A stretch of 64,000 nt of DNA from Saprospiraceae bacterium. Its GTDB lineage: Bacteria; Bacteroidota; Bacteroidia; Chitinophagales; Saprospiraceae. Positions 26,800 to 36,385 of this stretch are shown in pieces. The notes under the pieces are model-generated. The model was not told the origin of the DNA. It searched no databases and saw only the letters and a program-made list of their open reading frames with translations. Every line of letters starts with the position of its first letter. The stretch's first letter is position 1. The position numbers were made by a program, and so were the translations under genes. Location of the stretch: the NCBI GenBank assembly GCA_028285085.1, contig JANQQI010000136.1, positions 47,846-111,845 on the forward strand. Direction: 5' to 3'.

Positions 26800-27216
26800 C
26801 TATTTGGCCTTGACCGTTGGTCGCTGCCAGACATACCACAGCAGGAATAGCATCGTCATCACCTCCACACTCGCAAAAAAGACATAGGACCAAGGTGTCC
26901 CCGGTGAAAAGAATGAGGGCACAATGACCCACAAGATCGATAGAGGGACTGCCACCGAATGGGCGATCCGATTGTAACGCCACGGCAGAAAGCGTGATAA
27001 GGGAATCATGATAATGGGGATCTCCATCAGCACGGCAAAAATCAACACGATGCCACCCGACAATCCGGTACTGACCATTTCGAGCTCATCCAAATAGCCG
27101 GGCTTCAAAGTGTTCAAAATATCCGCATAGATCATATTCATCAACACAAATATCCAGAGGATAGAGAGTACAGACCTTGGATCTTGCCCACGCGGGCCGT
27201 TCATACCTAGTTTCAT
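26800..27216 (-). CDS. DUF6326-like membrane protein, paralogue 2
   Basis: 138 residues with four transmembrane helices. It shares layout and motifs with the next gene: SVLSILWIFVLMNMIYADIL, MEIPIIMIPLSRFLPWRYNRIAHSVAVPLSI. These correspond to LSALWLFVLLNVIFRDIH and LEIPIAMVLFSLLLKRKYNRWAN in the neighbour, so the pair arose by tandem duplication. The family (DUF6326-like) has no known function. Spacing to the partner is 32 bp. Confidence 0.72.
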   Translation of the reverse strand: MKLGMNGPRGQDPRSVLSILWIFVLMNMIYADILNTLKPGYLDELEMVSTGLSGGIVLIFAVLMEIPIIMIPLSRFLPWRYNRIAHSVAVPLSILWVIVPSFFSPGTPWSYVFFASVEVMTMLFLLWYVWQRPTVKAK

Positions 27217-27248
27217 GCTAAAGTAATTTTGAGATGACTACCAATTGA

Positions 27249-27674
27249 TTAGACCGCATTTGCCATTGTTAATGGCCGATCTTGAGACGCGGACCATTTC
27301 CAGGTCGTCCAGATAATGGCCCCAAAACCAATGAATTCTACAATTTTGAAGAACCAATCGTCAGGATCACTTGGTGGCTCAACCGCGAAGAGCCCAATAG
27401 TCAATAATACCGCGGTGAAATTGGCCCAGCGATTATATTTCCGTTTCAGCAAGAGCGAGAACAAGACCATTGCAATCGGGATTTCCAGCACGATGCCACC
27501 GGCGAGCATGATCGTATCCGTCACTTCCATACCGTTGTAATAGCCCGTGAGCAACATTTCGAGGTGAGACTTCATCGTCATTTGATGAATATCTCGGAAA
27601 ATGACATTGAGCAAGACAAACAACCATAAGGCCGAGAGCTTGAGTTTAGGGTGAATCGTATCCATGATTGACAT
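27249..27674 (-). CDS. DUF6326-like membrane protein, paralogue 1
   Basis: 141 residues with four transmembrane helices (about 12-28, 50-72, 82-98 and 112-128) and the conserved KRKYNRWAN turn between helices. Tandem paralogue of the downstream gene. An AraC regulator is encoded 80 bp upstream on the same strand and likely controls both. Met4 is an alternative start. Confidence 0.75.
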   Translation of the reverse strand: MSIMDTIHPKLKLSALWLFVLLNVIFRDIHQMTMKSHLEMLLTGYYNGMEVTDTIMLAGGIVLEIPIAMVLFSLLLKRKYNRWANFTAVLLTIGLFAVEPPSDPDDWFFKIVEFIGFGAIIWTTWKWSASQDRPLTMANAV

Positions 27675-27754
27675 TTTTTACAATGAATAATAATGTGAAT
27701 TAACATTGCAAAAATGCAGTGGAATGGAAGGACGGCCTTGATGTATTGGTCTAA

Positions 27755-28606
27755 TTACTTGACTGAAAAGTCCAGGCGATAGGCAGAGGGCGCAACGCCA
27801 TATTGTTTTTTGAAAGCTCTCGATAAGTGCTCAGGACTCTCGAAGCCGAGGTCGTAGCCGATATGACTAATGGCTTCATCGGAGGTGCGGAGCACTTCGG
27901 CCACCTGCTCCAAGCGTTTTTCGAGGATATATTTACCGGGGGTGGTCTCGTAAATGGCTTTGAATTTACGCTTGAAGGTAGAGAGGCTACAATTGGTCAA
28001 TTGTGCCAGTTGTTCCACGGAGATCGCGCTTAAAATATGAGCATCAACGATCTCCTTGAAGGTAAATGTCCGCTCCGAAAAGAGGCTTTTCACAATTTGA
28101 CGAATAGGTTCCGCATTATCGGATTGCAAAAGTAAGAGGATGATTTCCTTGAGTTTGATCCGTAGGATGGCATCCGTCAGCGCCGCCTTGTTCTGAAACA
28201 GCTGCTCGACGCTGGCGAAATAAAAGCTCACCAGTTCCTGTGCGGCGCTTTGTACTACGTACTGGCTAACTGGTCGCTGCAGCTCTTCCCAAAGCGCTGG
28301 CTTTTCACCCGCAAACGCCTGATGCAAGAAGCTCGCATTGAAGTGGACGATGATGGTATCCATCTCCCCAGAGGGTTGTTCGGAGATCATTTTACCGACG
28401 GTCAAACCGCAAGTTGACAAAATCACAGTACCGGCCTGTGCGGTAATATTACCCGGTCGGAATAAGGTATGTCCACTCCCCTTCTCGATGTACAAATAGC
28501 AGGCATCCGAGGGCAAATGCAGCGAATCTTGCAAAGGGGTTTGCAAGCTAATTTTGGTGTACAAAGGTGCACCATCCAGCAAGATTTGATCCTGGTATTT
28601 TATCAT
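27755..28606 (-). CDS. AraC family transcriptional regulator
   Basis: 283 residues. N-terminal cupin-like domain (CYLYIEKGSGHTLFRPGNITAQAGTVILSTCGLTVG) with HFNASFLHQAF, C-terminal double HTH (about 185-282: ISVEQLAQLTNCSLSTFKRKFKAIYETTPGKYILEKRLEQVAEVLRTSDEAISHIGYDLGFESPEHLSRAFKKQYGVAPSAYRL). Probable regulator of the two DUF6326-like membrane proteins that follow. Its own promoter lies inside the 3' end of the WG-repeat gene. Confidence 0.92.
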   Translation of the reverse strand: MIKYQDQILLDGAPLYTKISLQTPLQDSLHLPSDACYLYIEKGSGHTLFRPGNITAQAGTVILSTCGLTVGKMISEQPSGEMDTIIVHFNASFLHQAFAGEKPALWEELQRPVSQYVVQSAAQELVSFYFASVEQLFQNKAALTDAILRIKLKEIILLLLQSDNAEPIRQIVKSLFSERTFTFKEIVDAHILSAISVEQLAQLTNCSLSTFKRKFKAIYETTPGKYILEKRLEQVAEVLRTSDEAISHIGYDLGFESPEHLSRAFKKQYGVAPSAYRLDFSVK

Positions 28607-28630
28607 GCAGCACGTCAGCTATTGTACTCA

Positions 28631-28661
28631 CAAAGTTAATCCTCAAAAAATCGATTGCCAA
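28631..28661 (-). promoter_or_regulatory. Bacteroidota-type promoter of the AraC gene
   Basis: Minus strand: TAACTTTG (28631-28638) matches TAnnTTTG, and TTG at 28659-28661 gives a 20-nt spacer. The element overlaps the stop region of the WG-repeat gene and lies 25 nt before the AraC start at 28606. Confidence 0.6.
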
Positions 28662-29952
28662 ATTGATCTGCATAGCCGAGAAACTGCCCGTTTTCATCCA
28701 CTAGCTCCACCACCAGATAGTCATCAATGTAGTCAACTTTTTTGATGGTTTCCTTATATAATGGCGGGCAGTAGGCTTGCGGCTTCTTCAGCGTATGAAG
28801 GATGCCATTTTTTCCGTCTTTGGTCACCTGAAAAATCGAATGGTGCTTATTCGCTTTAATCTCATCCATCTCCAACGGAATGACGGTGTCGTTATTGAGA
28901 TCCACGATCCCCCACTGGGTTCCTTTTCGGACTTTGAAATAAGGAATTCTAATCAAGCTAGTGCGGAACAGAGGAATCAGTTCATCGTACTGGCAAGGGA
29001 TCAGGAAGCTCCCATCTCCATTCAATACGCCTTGTTGATCGGCCTCATCGGTAATCACCGCAAACTTGCTCACTGCTGCTTTTTGCTCGGCCCAAAGGAT
29101 ACTATCCTTGCGGGTTTTGAAAGATGTTTTAAAATTAGGGTTGGCCCAAATCACGGCCTTTTTGAAAGAGATGGCCAGGGTATCCACCCGTTTTTGCTCA
29201 TTGGTGGAGCGGCTACTGAGTTCGCATATTCTGAGCAACCGACCTTGGTCGCCCTCGCCGGTAGTACGGAGTTTATAGACCCAAAAAGCGCCGCGACTTT
29301 CCGATATCGTATTCGCTCCTTCATCAACAAAGGTGAGCGCCGCCTCTTCCGTAGCCGATGTGCTGGTCTTTTCCGCCCCCAGATCAGCCAGTGTATATTC
29401 ATCTAGCGTCTTTTCGTCTTTGGTCAAGGCTTCAATTTTACCGTTAGGTCTCAAATTGATGTAACCATAGCTTGTATCGATCAGTACTTTTTCTATTTGA
29501 GTGTAAGTCTCATCCAACAAGAAAAGCCCACAATTATCGCTGCGCGTAGTCACAATAACCAGCCGATCGTTTTGGTGCGGGATACTAATACGCTCAAAGT
29601 AATCAGCCAAAATCGTTTTGCCCTGCCGATCCAGCAATTGTGTCCCTCTTTCGGTTTCGGCAACAATATTATTCGGCATAGTCAAGAGTCGATCATACTG
29701 GCAATCCAATACTTGCTGATCCTGCAGATCAACCAAGCCCATTTTCTCCTTCCTGGCCACCTGAAAATAGCCATTCCTCAATTGATAGACTTTTTCAAAG
29801 CGCGGCTGTACGATACTATTTTTGTCTTGAGCCACAATGCCCCAGAGCTCCCCGGAGCGATAAGGGATGTAAGCTTTTTTTGTGTTTTGAGCGATGCTGG
29901 CGATACTCAGCAGAAGGAGTAAGCCGATGATCGGGAAGGTTTTAGTATTCAT
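28636..29952 (-). CDS. Exported WG-repeat protein
   Basis: 438 residues. Signal peptide to about residue 21 (IASIAQ). WG repeats at both ends: ELWGIVAQDKNSIVQPRFEKVYQLRNGYFQVARKEKMGLVDLQDQQVLDCQYDRL near 34-90, and GTQWGIVDLNNDTVIPLEMDEI plus DGKNGILHTLKKP near 340-390. The middle (about 170-300) is a less regular stretch with a possible hydrolase-like or propeller fold. WG proteins are beta-rich binding proteins of uncertain function. Upstream is a 429-bp gap; downstream the AraC promoter overlaps its end. Confidence 0.85.
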   Translation of the reverse strand: MNTKTFPIIGLLLLLSIASIAQNTKKAYIPYRSGELWGIVAQDKNSIVQPRFEKVYQLRNGYFQVARKEKMGLVDLQDQQVLDCQYDRLLTMPNNIVAETERGTQLLDRQGKTILADYFERISIPHQNDRLVIVTTRSDNCGLFLLDETYTQIEKVLIDTSYGYINLRPNGKIEALTKDEKTLDEYTLADLGAEKTSTSATEEAALTFVDEGANTISESRGAFWVYKLRTTGEGDQGRLLRICELSSRSTNEQKRVDTLAISFKKAVIWANPNFKTSFKTRKDSILWAEQKAAVSKFAVITDEADQQGVLNGDGSFLIPCQYDELIPLFRTSLIRIPYFKVRKGTQWGIVDLNNDTVIPLEMDEIKANKHHSIFQVTKDGKNGILHTLKKPQAYCPPLYKETIKKVDYIDDYLVVELVDENGQFLGYADQFGNRFFED

Positions 29953-30381
29953 CTGCTTTTTTGTTTTGAATTGTGGAGTAAAAATAGGGAATTTACAACT
30001 ATGGCTGACATTTTTCTAGCATTTAACTAGCTAGTGCAGGAGTGATCGTCGAGAGCAGAAACGTAAACACTATTTTTAAGTGTATTCAAAGCTTATGCTT
30101 TAGGATAAAAATAATACTTACCGATTAGCTTCAAAGGGCAACGTGAAATTACCAGACACATTTTAGCATTAAAAATTCCCGGTATTATTACCACAAAAAA
30201 ATATTAAATAAAAAGTCATTATCTTTAAGAATAAAGATATAGCAAACCTCATTTCCTCCTCAACTCTAAATGTTCGAATTATTTTAACAATACTTGTTAA
30301 AATAAAATTCGAATAATTAATCCAAAGGCATCTTTCTTACCTCTTTTAGTATTTTTCACTTCTAGTATAAAAAATAGTCTT
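29953..30381. other. Intergenic between divergent genes
   Basis: 429 bp, AT-rich, between the WG-repeat gene and the plus-strand T9SS gene. No ORF or strong hairpin seen; presumably holds both promoters. Confidence 0.45.
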
Positions 30382-31410
30382 ATGAAAACAACCATGCTCT
30401 TCTTAACACTCTTGCTTACTCTGGCAACGACAACACTAAATGCACAATGCGATGACAACACTTTACCACTTACGCCGAATTATACTTGGACGGAAACCGC
30501 TCCGGGGCAATTAACTTTAAGTTGGGATCCTCAGCCTGGTGTCCCATTCTGGGAGTTATATTTCCGAGTCAAAAGATGTGGAGAGATTTGGGAGCCATTC
30601 CCCACCGTTATTTTGGATGGTTCTGTTACTAGCTATGTTCTCGAAGTTGCAGGCCTTGAGATTTTCACTAGTCACATCAAACCCTCTTGTAATGGATTGG
30701 GCAACAGTTCTGCAAATCATACTTACATAGAGCCCTCAGATATGTTTCATTGGGTCTATCTGGATTGTGATGAATGCCCCAATTTTGCCATCATTCCCCT
30801 TTGCGGATGGAGTGACCCGCTTGATGACTTCCCGACCTTTTGTAGCGATTTTTGTGCGGATGAAGTTACGCATTTGGCTTTATTGATTGAGCAAACTAAC
30901 CCTAATGGGCCCATTAGTTATAATGGCACCTTTTGGACCGCAGCAAATAATCTTGGACAAATTACGTGGTTCAATACTAATGGTGTAATGGCAAATGCGA
31001 TCAACAATGGTGTCACACTTGATTTAGCTTTGGAAGGATGGGCCGCAGATGAAGTCGATTATGCTATTATTAATTACTTTCTCGATGGCGTTGTTGAATG
31101 TCAAGTGTCCATGCCTGAAGTATCTTGCTTTACTGGTGGCAATGGAGGACAATATCATACCTCTTTTGATGAATTTTTGCCAGCAGATGTTTCGGTTTAC
31201 CCAAATCCATGCTCCGGTATTTTAAATATTGATATTTCAGCTTCCTCTGCTGTTGATCAAGTTGACATTCTGGATATGAACGGAAAAGTGCTCCAATCTT
31301 ACCGTAATAGAATTACTGACTTTGATTTGAAAAACTTTGCCTCGGGCGTTTATTTCGTCAAAGTAGTAGTTGATGGTGAGATCATCGTCAAGAAGGTAAT
31401 TAGAAATTAA
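30382..31410 (+). CDS. T9SS-exported protein with Fn3-like domain, Cys-rich
   Basis: 342 residues. Signal peptide to about residue 22 (TLNAQ). Residues about 30-110 resemble an Fn3 domain (PNYTWTETAPGQLTLSWDPQPGVPFWELYFRVK). The middle carries many Cys (LDCDECPNF, LCGW, FCSDFCADE), suggesting disulfides. The last about 75 residues form a T9SS type A sorting domain: VSVYPNPCSGILNIDISA, VDILDMNGKVLQSY, FASGVYFVKVVVDGEIIVKKVIRN. Probable surface protein of unknown role; no catalytic motif recognised. Confidence 0.85.
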   Translation: MKTTMLFLTLLLTLATTTLNAQCDDNTLPLTPNYTWTETAPGQLTLSWDPQPGVPFWELYFRVKRCGEIWEPFPTVILDGSVTSYVLEVAGLEIFTSHIKPSCNGLGNSSANHTYIEPSDMFHWVYLDCDECPNFAIIPLCGWSDPLDDFPTFCSDFCADEVTHLALLIEQTNPNGPISYNGTFWTAANNLGQITWFNTNGVMANAINNGVTLDLALEGWAADEVDYAIINYFLDGVVECQVSMPEVSCFTGGNGGQYHTSFDEFLPADVSVYPNPCSGILNIDISASSAVDQVDILDMNGKVLQSYRNRITDFDLKNFASGVYFVKVVVDGEIIVKKVIRN

Positions 31411-31758
31411 AGTTGATTAAAAATTAAAATTTCATAATTACGATCCTCGGTAGTTAGGCTGACTTCACAATATTTGATTTTTCAGATAAGTCGATCATTG
31501 TGAATCCAGTCTGATTACCGCTGGTGGAATTGGTAAAATTATGTTTCCCGAATAATAATTCAACCTGAATCTGACATTTCTCCTTTTATCCAATTGCTTA
31601 AAATTATCAGTTTCAATCTCTCCATTCTGAATACCCATACTCCCCTTTTTTATATCCCTCCAACATTTTCTTCAACTTCCATATGCTATAGTATGTAATT
31701 GTTCATTTCCTTTCTAATTCCTTCGACCAGCGTCCACTACTTTTAAAACCATTTCTTA
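31411..31758. other. Intergenic between convergent genes
   Basis: 348 bp between the T9SS gene and the sulfatase gene. AT-rich and pyrimidine-rich on the plus strand near 31560-31740; no clear terminator hairpin or ORF. Confidence 0.4.
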
Positions 31759-33366
31759 TCAATTCTCATACATCTCAATATACTTCCTATCCAATTCCTC
31801 CGAATCCTGATATTTTACCCGCAGCGCTTTTAGCTCTTCTTTCAACTGCGTCACAGTCTCGGCATAAGCCGGATCATCGTAGACATTTTTCATTTCGTAA
31901 GGATCATTCAACCGATCGTAAAGCTCCCACTCGTCTACGTCGTAATAAAAATGCACCAATTTAAAAGCCTTGGTCACGATGCCGTAATGCCGCTTGACCA
32001 TATGCACTGAAGGGTACTCGTAGTAATGATAATACACGGCTTCTCTGGTCCATTGATCTTTTTGATTGCGGAGCAAAGGCATCAGGCTTTCGCCTTGCAT
32101 ATCATCGGGCGTATTGATCTGGGCCGCTTCGAGTAGCGTCTGGGCAAAGTCGATATTTTGTACCATCTCGTCTTCGGTAGTTCCGGGCTGAATTTCACCG
32201 GGCCAGCGAATCATCAGAGGTGTTTTAAAGGACTCGTTGTAAATAAATCGTTTGTCAAACCAACCGTGCTCACCCAGATAAAAGCCTTGATCCGAAGTAT
32301 ACACCACGATGGTATTTTCCGCCAATCCACTCGCGTCCAGATAGTCTAATAAACGGCCCACATTATCATCAACCGAGGAAATACATGCCAGATAATCCTG
32401 CATATAGCGTTGGTATTTCCATTTCATTTTTTCCTCGTCGCTCATCCCGGGCCAGTTCGATTCGAACACTTGATTAATCGAATCCAGAATGGGCTCGTAG
32501 AGCGCCTTTTGGGCAGCATTGACCCGACCGTAAGGGCCATAAAAGCTATTCTTGTATTCTTCCACCCTCGGGCTGACCGCCTCTCCCATGCGTTCTAAGG
32601 TTTCGGGACGCACCTTACTATCGTGGCTGTACATCATGTGCTGTAGCAGATTCATCTCAGCCGTCTTCGCTGCCGTCCCGCGCCCGGCATAATCATCAAA
32701 TAAAGTTGGTGGCTCCGGGAATTCATAGCGGGTAAATTCTTTGAATTTCTCGGGGCTAGGCCACCAGGGACGATGCGGCGCTTTGTGCAAATACATCATC
32801 ATGAAGGGTTCTTCCGACGAGGCTTCTTTTTTCAGCCAGTCGAGAGTTAAGTCCGTGATGATATCTGTCACGTAGCCTTGAATACTCGTATCTCCCCGGG
32901 GGGTAATAAAATCGGGATTAATGTAATGGCCTTGCCCCGGTAAAATGGCAAATTCGTCGACCCCCTTAGGATTGTTTCCAAAATGGAGTTTACCAAACAT
33001 GGCCGTTTTATAGCCATTCTGCTGAAAAATCTGAGGAAAGGTGATTTGGGTCGTATCGAAAGGAAAATGGTTATCGATCTTTCCGTTGATGTGGTTGTGC
33101 TTCCCGGTCAGAATCGCCGCCCGTGAGGGGGCGCAAATGGAATTGGAGACACAGGCGTTGGTGAATAAAATACCTTCGTGGGCAATGCGATCAATATGTG
33201 GCGTTTGGATCAATTGACTGCCATAAGCACTAATGGCTTGGTAGGCATGATCATCCGACATGATAAAAATGATATTTGGCCTTTTAGGATCGGGCGATTG
33301 ATCAGCTGGCGTTTGACAAGCCGTAAAAATTATTAATGACAGACAAAAGAGAAGGGCATGGCGCAT
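31759..33366 (-). CDS. Type I (S1) sulfatase, lipoprotein
   Basis: 535 residues. Signal peptide with lipobox FTAC (Cys17). Formylglycine site Cys78 in ICAPSRAAILTGKH (C-x-P-S-R), metal ligands Asp38-Asp39 in IMSDDHAY and a later Asp/His set in TIVVYTSDQGFYLGEHGWFDKRF. KAPHRPWWP (about 208-216) and the C-terminal LYDRLNDPYEMKNVYDDP subdomain are typical. These enzymes remove sulfate from algal or animal polysaccharides, and they need a formylglycine-generating enzyme, which is not in the window. The subfamily is not certain. Confidence 0.93.
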   Translation of the reverse strand: MRHALLFCLSLIIFTACQTPADQSPDPKRPNIIFIMSDDHAYQAISAYGSQLIQTPHIDRIAHEGILFTNACVSNSICAPSRAAILTGKHNHINGKIDNHFPFDTTQITFPQIFQQNGYKTAMFGKLHFGNNPKGVDEFAILPGQGHYINPDFITPRGDTSIQGYVTDIITDLTLDWLKKEASSEEPFMMMYLHKAPHRPWWPSPEKFKEFTRYEFPEPPTLFDDYAGRGTAAKTAEMNLLQHMMYSHDSKVRPETLERMGEAVSPRVEEYKNSFYGPYGRVNAAQKALYEPILDSINQVFESNWPGMSDEEKMKWKYQRYMQDYLACISSVDDNVGRLLDYLDASGLAENTIVVYTSDQGFYLGEHGWFDKRFIYNESFKTPLMIRWPGEIQPGTTEDEMVQNIDFAQTLLEAAQINTPDDMQGESLMPLLRNQKDQWTREAVYYHYYEYPSVHMVKRHYGIVTKAFKLVHFYYDVDEWELYDRLNDPYEMKNVYDDPAYAETVTQLKEELKALRVKYQDSEELDRKYIEMYEN

Positions 33367-33453
33367 AAGGTTAGATTTTCATTCTGAATCAATGGAAGAT
33401 AATTAAATCCAACAAGTTGAACAAATACACAGGAGATACTTTATCTGAAAAAC

Positions 33454-33486
33454 AAAGCGGCACTTTTACGTAAAAAGTACCGCTTT
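33454..33486 (-). terminator. Intrinsic terminator of the oxidoreductase operon
   Basis: Arms AAAGCGGCACTTTT (33454-33467) and AAAAGTACCGCTTT (33473-33486) pair over 14 bp with one mismatch and a 5-nt loop. The minus-strand side continues into a T-rich stretch. It lies 25 bp after the stop of the last operon gene. Confidence 0.8.
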
Positions 33487-33511
33487 ATTGAATTTAGTTT
33501 CTTTTTATTTT

Positions 33512-34525
33512 TTAAAATAAAATAACCGTTTTCCCAATCGTCTTTCCCGACTCCTGCATCTCGTGCGCTTTTTTCAGATTATCTATGGTAAAACCTTCCA
33601 AGGTCGTCGTCAGTGTCGTTTTTAATTTTCCGACGTCCAATAATTCGGCGATATGATTTAAAATCTGATGCTGGCGATCAATATCTTCCGTCGCGTACAT
33701 CGAGCGGGTATACATAAATTCCCAGGAAAAAGTCACGCTTTTATTTTTCAGTAATACCAAATTCAAAGGTTCGCTGCTTCCGGTGATGGAAACGATGTGG
33801 CCTTGCGGTTTAATAATTTCCGCAATGGTCTCCCAATAACCGTTGAGATTCACAAAGTCCATGATGTAGTCCACGGTACTGTGGCCAATCTTTTCGAGCT
33901 CAGCGCGCAGATCATAGTGATTGACCACATAGTCTGCGCCCATCGCTTTGCACCAGTTGATCGAGTCCGGCCGGGAGGCTGTAGCAATAACCGTCAATTC
34001 TCCCAATTGCTTCGCCAACTGGATGGCAATCGAGCCTACCCCACCGGCGCCAGCCAGGATTAATACGGTTTTGCCCCGGTCTTTATCCGGGTTAATTCTG
34101 AAGCGATCAAAAAGCGCTTCGTAGGCCGTCAGACCGGTGAGCGGCATGGCCGCCGCCTCGGCAATGGTCAGCTGTTGAGGTTTAAATCCTACAATTCGTT
34201 CGTCCACTAGTTGGTATTCCGCATTGCTACCGCTACGCGTGATATCACCGGCGTAGTAAACCTCATCCCCCACTTTAAAGCGGTTCACCTGATCTCCTAC
34301 TGCTTCCACCACACCTACGGCATCCCAGCCAATAATTTTTGGCGTATCCAAAATTTGATCCTGCGCGGCCATTTGCCGGATTTTAAAATCCACCGGATTA
34401 ACCGAATTAGCGGTGACTTTCACCAAGAGATCGTAGCCCATGGGACTGGGCTTGTCCATTTCAAAGACGATAAAACTATCTTCCGCAGTGATTGGTAATG
34501 ATTGTTTGAATCCTATTGCTTTCAT
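33512..34525 (-). CDS. Zinc-type alcohol dehydrogenase-like (MDR) oxidoreductase
   Basis: 337 residues, cytoplasmic. MDR superfamily of the quinone-oxidoreductase/zinc-type ADH-like type: N-terminal GroES-like domain (DLLVKVTANSVNPVDFKIRQ, GWDAVGVVEAVGDQV), catalytic-core turn LTGLTAYEALFDRF, and Rossmann fold with ILAGAGGVGSIAIQLAKQLG (about 155-175). Catalytic zinc ligands are not evident, so it probably reduces enone or quinone substrates with NADPH. Last gene of a four-gene operon with DUF1330, LLM and SDR proteins. Confidence 0.92.
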   Translation of the reverse strand: MKAIGFKQSLPITAEDSFIVFEMDKPSPMGYDLLVKVTANSVNPVDFKIRQMAAQDQILDTPKIIGWDAVGVVEAVGDQVNRFKVGDEVYYAGDITRSGSNAEYQLVDERIVGFKPQQLTIAEAAAMPLTGLTAYEALFDRFRINPDKDRGKTVLILAGAGGVGSIAIQLAKQLGELTVIATASRPDSINWCKAMGADYVVNHYDLRAELEKIGHSTVDYIMDFVNLNGYWETIAEIIKPQGHIVSITGSSEPLNLVLLKNKSVTFSWEFMYTRSMYATEDIDRQHQILNHIAELLDVGKLKTTLTTTLEGFTIDNLKKAHEMQESGKTIGKTVILF

Positions 34526-34550
34526 CGTTTTTATTTTTTTAGATACTTAA

Positions 34551-35351
34551 TTATACCGCGGTCAAAGCTTTCGTAGCCTGGAGCAGTTGATCAATTTTCG
34601 TGGCATCGTAAGCATCGGGATGGGCTCGTCCAAAACCGCCTCGATCGTTATCAAAATACTTCCCCGTCACGCCTTCATAATCCAGTGAGACGGCCAAGTC
34701 GTATAAAATATTACCGCCCTTATCCGCCGATGACCAGTGTTTCCCGTAGGCCTCTCGCACCATATTGGTATTCAATAAGGAGCCTGGGTTGACAGCAATG
34801 ACGGCTATCTCTGGTTTATTTTTTGCCAGATCAAAACTCCACATCGTCAAAGCCAATTTACTTTGCGCGTAAGCTTCACTTTCGGGCACCCCTCTTTGTC
34901 CTTTTAAAACTTCCAGAGAGACATCCGATTGAGCCGCTGAGCTCAAATTAATAAGTCGTGGTCGTGTGGCTTTTTCTAATAACGGCAATAATAAATTTGT
35001 CAGAGTATAGGGCGCTAGATAATTCACGACCATGCGAATATCTCGGCCATTTTTATTCGTTGATTGTGCACTTTTATAAATCCCGGCATTATTAATGAGC
35101 ACATCAATTTTTGGTACTTCTCGCAGTACCTCCTGTGCCATTTGCTTGACGGCATCCAAGTCCGAAAAATCAGCGGTAAATCCTTTTATATTTTCATTTT
35201 TTGAAAATACTTTTATTTCAGAAATCACTGCTTCTAATTTCGCATTATTTCTACCGTGCAAATAAATATAGTGACCTTCACTGGCGAGTTTTTTGGCAAC
35301 TAATTTTCCAATGCCATCAGTACTCCCCGTAATTAAAATATGCTTTTCCAT
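34551..35351 (-). CDS. Short-chain dehydrogenase/reductase
   Basis: 266 residues. TGSTDGIG nucleotide loop (8-15), Asp in ADFSDLDAVKQ (cofactor strand), NNAGIYK, catalytic Ser in LSSAAQ, Tyr-x3-Lys in YAQSKLAL. The HGRNNAKLEAV turn after strand 2 suggests NADP. SDR enzymes of this build reduce carbonyls in xenobiotic or secondary metabolism. It begins 1 bp after the LLM stop codon and ends 25 bp before the MDR gene, so all are co-transcribed. Confidence 0.92.
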   Translation of the reverse strand: MEKHILITGSTDGIGKLVAKKLASEGHYIYLHGRNNAKLEAVISEIKVFSKNENIKGFTADFSDLDAVKQMAQEVLREVPKIDVLINNAGIYKSAQSTNKNGRDIRMVVNYLAPYTLTNLLLPLLEKATRPRLINLSSAAQSDVSLEVLKGQRGVPESEAYAQSKLALTMWSFDLAKNKPEIAVIAVNPGSLLNTNMVREAYGKHWSSADKGGNILYDLAVSLDYEGVTGKYFDNDRGGFGRAHPDAYDATKIDQLLQATKALTAV

Positions 35352-35352
35352 T

Positions 35353-36333
35353 TTATTTAACTTTTACAACTTCATTATGAAAATGCGGCAACACTTTCCC
35401 AGCTAATCGCTCCAAAGTCCGTTCAATCTCTCCAGAATTAAACCGCAAATTAATTGCAACGTGATTCACGCCTATTTCCTTTAAATGATTAAAATAATCG
35501 ATCAAGTGATTGACACCAAGACGAAATCCCAAATGAATCGGCTGAGGAGCAAAATCATCATTATCGTGTAAATCGATATACAAAGGCTGCATAAATGGCT
35601 TGTCGATACCTTGCACTTTAGGAATCAATTGTCGCCACTGCTCGATCGTATATTGCTGCTGATACAAATTTCGGGGATAATACATCCAGCCATCGCCATG
35701 CTCCGCATTCCATTCCAACGATTGCCGGCTGTGTCCCGTAATCAACATTGGAATTTTATGCGCAGTCGGTTTGGGTAACACATCCACCTGTCCATCTAAA
35801 TGACCAAAGTGCGCCGTAGACAAGCTTGGGAAATCATCCGTTGCATTACGCAAGAATTGAAAAGCCTCCCGAAACAACTCGCCTCTCTTTTCAAAAGCGA
35901 TGCCCATCGCAGGATACTCCGTCGGGCGATCCCCGGAGGCCACTCCTAAAATCAGTCTCCCCTCGGATAATTGATCGATAGTCGCAGCGGATTTGGCGAC
36001 GTGCACCGGGTGATGCAGCGGTAAAGCAATGCTCGCTATCCCCAAAGCGATCGTCGAGGTTCGTCCCGCCAAGTAGCCTAAATAGGTAAAAGGATCAAAA
36101 GTTTGCCCCGCATCACCGAAGGAAGGCACGTGAAAAGGGACATCTCTGATCCACAAAGCTTTAAACCCCAATTGTTCGATGAGCTGCACGCGCTGTAGAT
36201 GACTTTTCATCGTCGGCACAGTGCTTTGCCCATAATTTTCTATGGGTACAACAACGCCGAGGCTGAGTTGCCCCGATTGAAAAACGCTATTGTAAGCGCT
36301 ATTGATGGATTCGAATGCTTTCATAATAATCAT
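35353..36333 (-). CDS. LLM-class (luciferase-like) flavin oxidoreductase
   Basis: 326 residues from the first ATG; Met4 (36324) is equally possible. Bacterial-luciferase-like TIM barrel: LGVVVPIENYG near 24-34, LWIRDVPFHVPSFGDAGQTFDPFTYLGYLAGRTSTIALGIASIALPLHHPVHVAKSAATIDQLSEGRLILGVASGDRP (the most conserved block), GHSRQSLEWNAEHGDGWMYYPRN. FMN or F420 dependent oxidoreductases of this class act on aldehydes, sulfonates or aromatic compounds. Second gene of the operon, one base from the SDR gene. Confidence 0.9.
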   Translation of the reverse strand: MIIMKAFESINSAYNSVFQSGQLSLGVVVPIENYGQSTVPTMKSHLQRVQLIEQLGFKALWIRDVPFHVPSFGDAGQTFDPFTYLGYLAGRTSTIALGIASIALPLHHPVHVAKSAATIDQLSEGRLILGVASGDRPTEYPAMGIAFEKRGELFREAFQFLRNATDDFPSLSTAHFGHLDGQVDVLPKPTAHKIPMLITGHSRQSLEWNAEHGDGWMYYPRNLYQQQYTIEQWRQLIPKVQGIDKPFMQPLYIDLHDNDDFAPQPIHLGFRLGVNHLIDYFNHLKEIGVNHVAINLRFNSGEIERTLERLAGKVLPHFHNEVVKVK

Positions 36334-36385
36334 CTAAAACGTGTCTCCATTTTAGGAGACACACCGTTTTTTTCTAAACAAGATC

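Noticed and set aside
1512..33366. Polysaccharide utilisation locus
   Set aside because: GH30, GH5, sulfatase and phosphatase-like genes are present but 8-20 kb apart with unrelated genes between and no SusC/SusD pair.
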